From NCBI GenBank assembly GCA_018659505.1, contig JABJMI010000065.1:1-7086 (forward strand): a DNA stretch of 7,086 nt, given 5' to 3'. Both the position numbers and the translations under genes were made by a program. The stretch is from Planctomicrobium sp. (GTDB taxonomy: Bacteria; Planctomycetota; Planctomycetia; Planctomycetales; Planctomycetaceae). The notes beneath the pieces are model-generated. The model saw only the letters and a list, made by a program, of their open reading frames with translations. It was not told the origin of the DNA and searched no databases. This document shows positions 1 through 5,728 of this stretch, piece after piece. Positions within the stretch are counted from its first letter, which is position 1. Each line of letters opens with the position of its first letter.

Positions 1-18
1 CTAAAGATTACAAATTTC

Positions 19-2301
19 TCACTGTTCTTTTTCTCGGTCTACCTCGGCTCCTTTCAAATGCTTTGCAAAGAAGGCATCCGCGACTTCGACCATCTCATCA
101 AACCAAATCTGTTTACCAAAAAATGGATGGGGTGCGGACTGAATGATTGTAAGATTGGATGGAATCCCCAGCGTTTTAGATCGTTCACGAAATAGGTCAG
201 CATGAGTGCTGGAATCATCGAGTTCTCCGCTCAAGAACCAGCAAGGAGCGTCACTCTTATCAAGATGATAAAGCGGTGACGCCAATCGATATGTCACTAA
301 CTTCTCTTCTTGAGGTCCTCCTAAAAATTGCCTCCAGATCTGCCCACGGTCTTCTGTTGCGGAGATTTCTTTTGTCCGTTCTGAAAGTAGATCCGTTTGT
401 GCTCCCATCGGGACAGCGGCCTGAATTGCACTGCTAAATTCTTGATTGCCCCCATCGCCTTCGAGCTCTTTGACTCCAGTCGTCGTCGATAGCAAAGCGG
501 TAAGGTGTCCTCCTGCAGAAAGTCCTATCGCTCCGATATTCTCGGGGTCGACGCCGTATTCATCCGCATTAGCCCGCAAATACCGAACTGCCGCCTTACA
601 GTCGTGGATCGCTGCCGGGAATGGAGCTTCACCACTTAATCGATAGGAAATGGTCGCAGCCACATAGCCACGGGATGCAAGTGCCTGTGCAACATTTTTA
701 TGATTGGCACGATTTCCATTCGCCCAGCCTCCACCATGAATACAGACAACCGCAGGCAACGAACCCCAAGTTCCTTGCGGACGGTAAATATCCATTTCCA
801 GCGTTCGATCACCGTATTGGGCATATGTCACATCGAGTTTCGAGTCGAGTGAATCAAGGATCGACTCTGAGATTTCTGTACGTCCATCCAAGCGAGGTCG
901 TGATGCTCGTCCTGCTGGACGTGCATCACGCTGCATCTCTGCCTGAAAGAGAATTGCCATGCCACGCAGTTTGCGAATCACTTCTTGATTCCGTACCAGG
1001 CTTAATTCACCGGGGTCTTCCTTCAAGTCATAAAGTTCAGGACTCGGATTCAAATAGAGTTTCCAATTCTTCCACCTCACTGCCGCAAGTGCCCCTTGGC
1101 TGCCATGATAGAAGAAGGCATCGTTGTATTCATTCCGATTGATGAGGGAGTCCCATTCCGCGGGCGGATTCCATCGTCGACGGAGTGGGACAGTCGCATT
1201 TAGGGATTTCTTCATGCCTGCTGGAGGCACGAATTTCGTCTCCCCTTTCAAGACCGGGCTGAGGTCTCGTCCATCTATCACTCGACCTTCGGGAACCTTC
1301 ACGCCTGCAAATGTCGCGAGAGTTGGATACCAATCCATTGCACGCACGACCGCTGCTGATTCTGTGTTTGCCTGTAATCCCAATCCTGGTCCCCAGGCAA
1401 TCGCTGGCACACGAATCCCCCCTTCGTAAGTCGAAAGCTTGCGGCCACGAATCTTCTGATCGGAAGTCCGTCCCGGTCCACGACCATTATCTGAAGCGTA
1501 GACAACGATGGTCTTCTCATCGAGACTCAAGCGTTTCAAGGATTCGAAGAGCCTTCCCACATGATGGTCAAGTTCCTGAATGGCATCACCATAGTCTCCC
1601 CAGTTTGAACTTCCCCGAAATTCTTCACTCACTCCAAGAGGGTGATGCAGCATGGTATGGGGCATGTAAAGAAAAAACGGTCTCTCTGTGTTTTGTTCAA
1701 TGAATTGAATCGCTTCATCAGTGTAAAGCTTCGTGAGTTCCGAGGGTTCAGCAGGTCGCTTCACAACCTCGCCATTTTGTAATAATGGAACGCCTCCCTT
1801 GTCCTCGAAATAAACGACTTCGACAGGGTCAAGATTATGTAGCAGACCGAAATAATGATCGAATCCTTGATTCCTCGGCAGGAACTGTTCGTGAAACCCA
1901 AGGTGCCATTTACCGACACATGCTGTTGCGTAACCGTTATTTTTCAATAACTCAGCGAGCGTTAGCTCATCAGGGTGAATCCCCGACAAGGAGTCCGCTC
2001 GATGCACCCAAATCTCATTTCCTACTCGGCGAGGGTAACAGCCTGTCAGCAAGCCTGCACGCGATGGACTGCAAATCGGCGAAGCTGCATAACAGTCTGT
2101 AAAACGTGTCCCCTGCCTTGCCATCTCATCTACATGAGGAGTATTTACTTCCGTCGCTCCATAGCAACCCAGGTCATAATATCCCTGATCATCAACAAGA
2201 ATGAAGATGATATTTGGAGGGTTCTCCTGAGATGCTGCTTGTGCGAGAATCGTCGAGGAGAAAAACGCAATTACAATAAAAAATTGAACGACGGAATTCA
2301 T
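19..2301 (-). CDS. Secreted sulfatase fused to an alpha/beta-hydrolase (BD-FAE/acetyl-esterase-like) domain
   Basis: Predicted exported two-domain hydrolase. Residues are numbered from the upstream in-frame GTG at 2361; subtract 20 for the preferred ATG at 2301. That ATG begins a Sec-type signal peptide (residues 21 to about 43: short polar start, hydrophobic FFIVIAFF core, AQA cleavage site, no lipobox), and AAGAG lies 6 bases upstream. The sulfatase domain (about 50-476) has every canonical active-site residue by motif: D57/D58, CSPSR at 97-101 (C97 for conversion to formylglycine, R101), GKWHLG (K151, H153), H235, D291/N292 and K308 before TYEGG. An Arg-rich linker (about 477-500) leads to an alpha/beta-hydrolase domain (about 501-775) with the oxyanion motif HGGGW at 542-546, nucleophile elbow GLSAGG (S615), probable acid D715 and His H745. 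Family knowledge: such sulfatases need a formylglycine-generating enzyme, not present here. Inference: removal of sulfate and acetyl or other acyl groups from a decorated glycan. Substrate and SulfAtlas subfamily cannot be read from sequence. Stop TGA at 21-19. Confidence 0.93.
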   Translation of the reverse strand: MNSVVQFFIVIAFFSSTILAQAASQENPPNIIFILVDDQGYYDLGCYGATEVNTPHVDEMARQGTRFTDCYAASPICSPSRAGLLTGCYPRRVGNEIWVHRADSLSGIHPDELTLAELLKNNGYATACVGKWHLGFHEQFLPRNQGFDHYFGLLHNLDPVEVVYFEDKGGVPLLQNGEVVKRPAEPSELTKLYTDEAIQFIEQNTERPFFLYMPHTMLHHPLGVSEEFRGSSNWGDYGDAIQELDHHVGRLFESLKRLSLDEKTIVVYASDNGRGPGRTSDQKIRGRKLSTYEGGIRVPAIAWGPGLGLQANTESAAVVRAMDWYPTLATFAGVKVPEGRVIDGRDLSPVLKGETKFVPPAGMKKSLNATVPLRRRWNPPAEWDSLINRNEYNDAFFYHGSQGALAAVRWKNWKLYLNPSPELYDLKEDPGELSLVRNQEVIRKLRGMAILFQAEMQRDARPAGRASRPRLDGRTEISESILDSLDSKLDVTYAQYGDRTLEMDIYRPQGTWGSLPAVVCIHGGGWANGNRANHKNVAQALASRGYVAATISYRLSGEAPFPAAIHDCKAAVRYLRANADEYGVDPENIGAIGLSAGGHLTALLSTTTGVKELEGDGGNQEFSSAIQAAVPMGAQTDLLSERTKEISATEDRGQIWRQFLGGPQEEKLVTYRLASPLYHLDKSDAPCWFLSGELDDSSTHADLFRERSKTLGIPSNLTIIQSAPHPFFGKQIWFDEMVEVADAFFAKHLKGAEVDREKEQ
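37..861 (-). other. Alpha/beta-hydrolase esterase domain of the fusion protein
   Basis: C-terminal domain, about residues 501-775. It opens with a DVTYAQYGDRTLEMDIYRP strand typical of BD-FAE/Abhydrolase_3 esterases. HGGGW, an SYRLSGEAPFPAAIHD segment, the GVDPENIGAIGLSAGG elbow (S615), D715 and H745 follow. The triad is therefore complete by motif. The usual His before the acid loop (HG..D) is replaced by Ser (SGELDD), which does not remove a triad member. The closest named families are bifunctional feruloyl/acetyl-xylan esterases and planctomycete 'lipase-like' esterases; which acyl group it cleaves is unknown. Confidence 0.85.
934..2214 (-). other. Sulfatase domain (formylglycine Cys-type) of the fusion protein
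   Basis: N-terminal catalytic domain of the fusion, about residues 50-476. The C97 codon of the CxPSR signature is TGC at 2073-2071. The fold's landmarks occur in order: the opening strand with the DD metal pair, CSPSR followed by GLLTG, GKWHLG, a PHTMLHHP segment, the YASDNG strand and the STYEGGIRVP segment, then the C-terminal subdomain ending in ELYDLKEDPGE, which is typical of sulfatases. The domain looks intact. Boundaries are estimates from motif positions. Confidence 0.9.
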
Positions 2302-2307
2302 GAAACG

Positions 2308-2312
2308 CTCTT
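2308..2312 (-). promoter_or_regulatory. Candidate ribosome binding site deciding the sulfatase-esterase start
   Basis: Minus-strand AAGAG sits 6 bases before the ATG at 2301-2299. It supports the signal-peptide-proximal ATG over the in-frame GTG at 2361-2359, which would place 20 mostly polar residues before the signal peptide. The match to the Shine-Dalgarno consensus is only partial. Confidence 0.45.
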
Positions 2313-2380
2313 GGTTGAAAGACTTGGTCACGCAGAGACCTTCAATCACTTCAGCACTCACTCAGAGAACTTCCAATCCC

Positions 2381-2394
2381 CTTAAGGACTTAAG
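2381..2394. repeat. Tandem CTTAAG palindromes (possible operator)
   Basis: Two copies of the six-base palindrome CTTAAG at 2381-2386 and 2389-2394 are separated by GA. They lie 80-94 bases upstream of the chosen sulfatase-esterase ATG. Short palindromes in this position could be a repressor or activator site, but no regulator gene is present in the window. Chance occurrence is possible in this AT-leaning gap. Confidence 0.3.
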
Positions 2395-2416
2395 AAGTAT
2401 TTTGAAAAGCTGTCAC
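2388..2416 (-). promoter_or_regulatory. Weak sigma70-like promoter candidate for the sulfatase-esterase
   Basis: On the minus strand, GTGACA (2416-2411) matches five of six bases of the -35 consensus. It is followed after 17 bases by TTAAGT (2393-2388), which matches only three of six bases of the -10 consensus and overlaps the CTTAAG pair. Planctomycete promoters are not well defined, so this is a pointer only. Confidence 0.18.
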
Positions 2417-2521
2417 CTGATGACGACGAGACAGGAAAGTGCCAAGGCTCTTTGGAGCATCGTAACCATTTCTGATTCCGAAATCATTAGTTGACTACAA
2501 AACTCCCAAACTCGTGAACAG

Positions 2522-5500
2522 TCAGGATGTTTGCAATTGAGGAACTAATTCTTCCTGCTCTTCTTCTATTTTGGGAGTCGTGCTGACTGAGATTTCGTCA
2601 TGGGTTTTGACGCCGAAGACGTTGGCGTACATCACATAGAATGTAGGGATGAGTAGTAAAACCAAAGCTGTTGCAAACAAAAGTCCGAAGCACAGGCTCG
2701 TCGCCATCGGGATCACAAGTTGTGCCTGAAATGACTTCTCGGTGAGGATCGGAAGGAGTCCTGCAACGGTAGTTAATGAAGTTAACAGGACAGGACGAAA
2801 TCGTCTTTGCCCCGCTTCGATGGCTGCCTCTTTTAAGGCGACTCCTGCTCTGACACGGGCGTTGATGAAGTCCACGAGCACAATTGAATCGTTCACCACC
2901 ACCCCTGTCAAGGCGACGAGTCCCAGCATGCTGAAAAGCGTGAGCGGTAATCCCATAATTGCATGTCCCCAGATCGCTCCGATGATCCCGAATGGGATGA
3001 TGGACATCACAATCAATGGCTGGCCGTATGAATTGAATTCCATCGTCAACAAAACAAACGTTGCAAACATAGCAACGGCGAGCCCTATTTTAAGCGACCC
3101 CATGGACTCAGTATCTTGCTCCTGCTGACCTTCCCAGCGAATTCTTAATGATGGATACTCTTTCAGAAGTTGTGGAATAAATTTAGCCTTGAGGTCATTG
3201 ATGATCTCTTTGGAATTTCCTTTTGATCCATCGAGATCAGCAGAAACAGTGATCGACCGTCTTTGATCGATACGGTTAATTTCTGAATATCCGCGACTCA
3301 CGCTCACATTCGCAAGTTCAGTAATGGGTCTGCGAATACCGTCACCGGAATCAACGCGAATTTCATCAAGACTTGCAAGTGACTCCCGATCTTCTTCGGG
3401 GTAACGCACCATCAATTTCACTTCATGTCGTCCGCGCTGCAGCCGCATCACTTCTTCGCCGTAATACGCTGCTCGAACGGTTCTCGCGACTGCTTCCAGT
3501 GGAACGCCTAATGCGGTTCCACGTTCTTTTTCGGTCAGCTGAATTTCCCATTTCCCGGGACGTGAGTCGTCGCTGATATCTTGAACTCCAGGATACTTCG
3601 CAAGTTCGACTTTGGAGTCTTCAATCGCCTCTTCAAGCTTGTGCATATCTGTTGGTGGTGCAAGAAGTTTGAATTCAATTGCTTTCCCACCTGGACCATG
3701 ATTTTGTGAGCCAAACGTTAAAGTTTCAACCCCCGGGATTGGTCCAACCGCTTCTCTCCATTCTTGTGCCACTTCGTTGCTGGTAATTGAACGAAATTCG
3801 TTCCCGACAAGTTGCACATACACATAACCAGTGTGTCCTCCATCAGTGCCGCCTCCCATGGCGGCACCTGGACCCTGCGCAGCTGGGGAGGAGCCAACCA
3901 TACGATGAGTGATCAGCACAAGTGGTTGATCCTCGGTCGAATACTTCTTGTTGATGATCTGAATTGCTGTTTCTATTTTTTTTGTTGCCGCATCAGTAAT
4001 GCGACTTGGTGTTCCATCAGGAAAAGTGACTGCCGCCTGAATGACAGGGGCATCCAGTTTAGGAAAAAAGTCACTTTGAACCGTTCCATTCATCACCAAT
4101 GTGACGGAAACCAGCACAATGAAAATCGCCCCACTCACGCTGATCATTGGAAAGTTAAGACAGAATTTTAAGACCGGAAGATAGATTCGCTGAATGACGA
4201 ATTCGAGAATTTTGTTTGTAAATTTATTGATGCGAGTCCCGATTGAATTCGTCTTACCACCTCCGTGAGAAAGGTGACACGGCAAGATGAGAACCGATTC
4301 AAACAATGAAATCACCAACATCGCGACGACTGCCACCGGCAGGACCGCGAAAAATTTCCCCATGATCCCGGTCACAAAGAACATCGGCATGAAAGCAAAA
4401 ATTGTCGTTGTGACTGATGTTGTCACAGAAGGCAAAACTTCGAACGTCCCATCGATGGCAGCTTGATGAAATGGTTTCCCCATTTGCCGATGTGCGTAGA
4501 TATTTTCACCGACCACAATGGCATCATCGACGACAATGCCCAATGCAATCAAAAACGCAAACATGGAGAGCATGTTTAACGTCTGGTCAAATTGCCATAA
4601 GATAATACAGGCACCGAGAATAGAGATCGGAATCCCCATGGCCACCCAAAAGGCGAGGCGGAATTCCAGAAAGAGTGCCAGAATAATGAAGACGAGCAGC
4701 AATCCTTGCAGACCATTTCGGGTGAGTAAATCAAGTCGATCCCGAACATCAATCGAAACATCCCCCCAAGTTGTGAATTTGTATCCGTATGGGAGTTCTG
4801 TTTCTGCTACATATTTATTGACAGATTCCGTCAGCGCAAGTAAGTCTTCAGTCGCCCCCGCTTTCATCGTGATGGCAAGCCCCGGTTCTCCGTTGATGCG
4901 GCTGATCGACGTCGTGTCGATGAACTCATCTTTAACGATTCCTAAATCGCCGACTGTGATGACAACACCATTCTGTTGCGTGATGAGCGGAATCTTCGCG
5001 ATCTCTTCTCCGTAGATTTTTTTATCTTTTGCTCGCACGAGAAATGTTTCTCCCTTGGCACGAATGTTCCCTCCTGGAAGCTCCAAGTTGCGAGCGCGAA
5101 TCCGAGTTGCAACATCTGTTAGATTCAGCCCGTATTCCCGCAGTGTCTGTTCCGGAATTTCGACATCGATCTGATATTTTCGTTCACCTACAATATCAGC
5201 GACTGAAACTTGCGGAATCTCTAACAGGTCATCACGAATCTCTTCTACAACTGCACGCAACTGTAAATCGGCATCTATCTGTTCTGAATCAGGAGCAATG
5301 ATCCCGACTGTAATCGCCGGATTTCGCAGCGTGACCTGTTGTACTTCAGGTTCTTCAGCGAGGTCAGGAAAGCTGGGAATACGGTCGATTTCTGATTGAA
5401 TTTCACTGAGGACTCGCTGCACATCGGGTACGTCAGTACGTACCTCGACAACGACATTGGCAGCTCCCTCCATAGCGACGGACGTTACTTTTTTGATGCC

Positions 5501-5728
5501 ATCAACGGAACGGATGGATTCCTCAATCTTCTGGCAGATTCCTGTTTCAACTTCCTCGGGGCTAGCGCCGGGGTAAGGAACCGAGACCAAGATTAACTCG
5601 AGGTCGAACTGTGGGAACTCTTCTCGGCGGAGCATCCAGCCAGAGAATACTCCTACAAGAAGAATGACGACCATGATTGTGTTCATGGTGGGAGTATGCT
5701 CAATCGCCCATTTGACAACCGACTTCAT
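2522..5728 (-). CDS. RND-family (AcrB/HAE1-like) efflux pump inner-membrane subunit
   Basis: Proton-driven inner-membrane exporter, 1068 residues, close to the usual RND length of about 1030-1050. The two-fold layout is complete: TM1 at about 15-33, a large periplasmic porter domain (about 35-335), TM2-TM6 (about 339-484), TM7 (about 526-546), a second periplasmic domain (about 547-877) and TM8-TM12 (about 878-1033). TM4 carries the paired aspartates D401/D402 (ALGIVVDDAIVVGENI), equivalents of AcrB D407/D408. R976 and T983 correspond to AcrB R971/T978. The TM10 motif is GVVVNDSIVLVDF, with N946 where AcrB has K940. The switch (G-) loop region (about 611-633) is expanded, Gly/Ala-rich and lacks aromatics. 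The TM4 pattern fits HAE-type drug or hydrophobe exporters rather than CusA-like metal pumps. Residues 1041-1068 form a Glu-rich cytoplasmic tail. The ATG at 5728 overlaps the adaptor stop (ATGA) and is preceded by AAGGAG. Substrate unknown. Confidence 0.95.
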   Translation of the reverse strand: MKSVVKWAIEHTPTMNTIMVVILLVGVFSGWMLRREEFPQFDLELILVSVPYPGASPEEVETGICQKIEESIRSVDGIKKVTSVAMEGAANVVVEVRTDVPDVQRVLSEIQSEIDRIPSFPDLAEEPEVQQVTLRNPAITVGIIAPDSEQIDADLQLRAVVEEIRDDLLEIPQVSVADIVGERKYQIDVEIPEQTLREYGLNLTDVATRIRARNLELPGGNIRAKGETFLVRAKDKKIYGEEIAKIPLITQQNGVVITVGDLGIVKDEFIDTTSISRINGEPGLAITMKAGATEDLLALTESVNKYVAETELPYGYKFTTWGDVSIDVRDRLDLLTRNGLQGLLLVFIILALFLEFRLAFWVAMGIPISILGACIILWQFDQTLNMLSMFAFLIALGIVVDDAIVVGENIYAHRQMGKPFHQAAIDGTFEVLPSVTTSVTTTIFAFMPMFFVTGIMGKFFAVLPVAVVAMLVISLFESVLILPCHLSHGGGKTNSIGTRINKFTNKILEFVIQRIYLPVLKFCLNFPMISVSGAIFIVLVSVTLVMNGTVQSDFFPKLDAPVIQAAVTFPDGTPSRITDAATKKIETAIQIINKKYSTEDQPLVLITHRMVGSSPAAQGPGAAMGGGTDGGHTGYVYVQLVGNEFRSITSNEVAQEWREAVGPIPGVETLTFGSQNHGPGGKAIEFKLLAPPTDMHKLEEAIEDSKVELAKYPGVQDISDDSRPGKWEIQLTEKERGTALGVPLEAVARTVRAAYYGEEVMRLQRGRHEVKLMVRYPEEDRESLASLDEIRVDSGDGIRRPITELANVSVSRGYSEINRIDQRRSITVSADLDGSKGNSKEIINDLKAKFIPQLLKEYPSLRIRWEGQQEQDTESMGSLKIGLAVAMFATFVLLTMEFNSYGQPLIVMSIIPFGIIGAIWGHAIMGLPLTLFSMLGLVALTGVVVNDSIVLVDFINARVRAGVALKEAAIEAGQRRFRPVLLTSLTTVAGLLPILTEKSFQAQLVIPMATSLCFGLLFATALVLLLIPTFYVMYANVFGVKTHDEISVSTTPKIEEEQEELVPQLQTS

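Larger units (their letters stand above)
2302..2521. other. Intergenic region between the RND pump and the sulfatase-esterase
   Basis: This 220-base gap is long enough for an independent promoter for the sulfatase-esterase. No stem followed by a T-run is visible after the pump stop codon, so a Rho-independent terminator is not supported and read-through from the pump operon is possible. The notable structure is a pair of CTTAAG palindromes (2381-2394) overlapping a weak promoter-like site. I see no credible small gene on either strand. Confidence 0.7.

Noticed and set aside
621..1142. Plus-strand open frame of 173 codons opposite the sulfatase-esterase
   Set aside because: It lies wholly antisense to a well-supported gene, and its His/Ser/Arg-rich translation shows no recognisable domain. 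It is a shadow frame.
2434..2452. Possible sigma54 promoter (TTGGCAC on the minus strand)
   Set aside because: The -24-like TGGCAC is present, but the -12 position reads TGTC rather than TTGC, so the second essential element is missing.
2440..2458. Possible terminator stem CCAAAGAGCCTTGG after the pump gene
   Set aside because: The stem is only four to five pairs with a mismatch, and no T-run follows on the minus strand.
2468..2490. Weak inverted repeat ATTTC...GAAAT after the pump stop
   Set aside because: Five A/T-rich pairs around a seven-base loop and no T-run. This is within chance expectation.
2300..2494. Small plus-strand open frame across the intergenic gap
   Set aside because: It has no ribosome binding site or recognisable composition and starts inside the antisense of the signal peptide. 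It is not supported as a gene.
4518..5015. Plus-strand open frame of 165 codons opposite the RND pump
   Set aside because: It is antisense to conserved RND segments including TM4, with a low-complexity Ser/Arg/Lys translation. It is a shadow frame.
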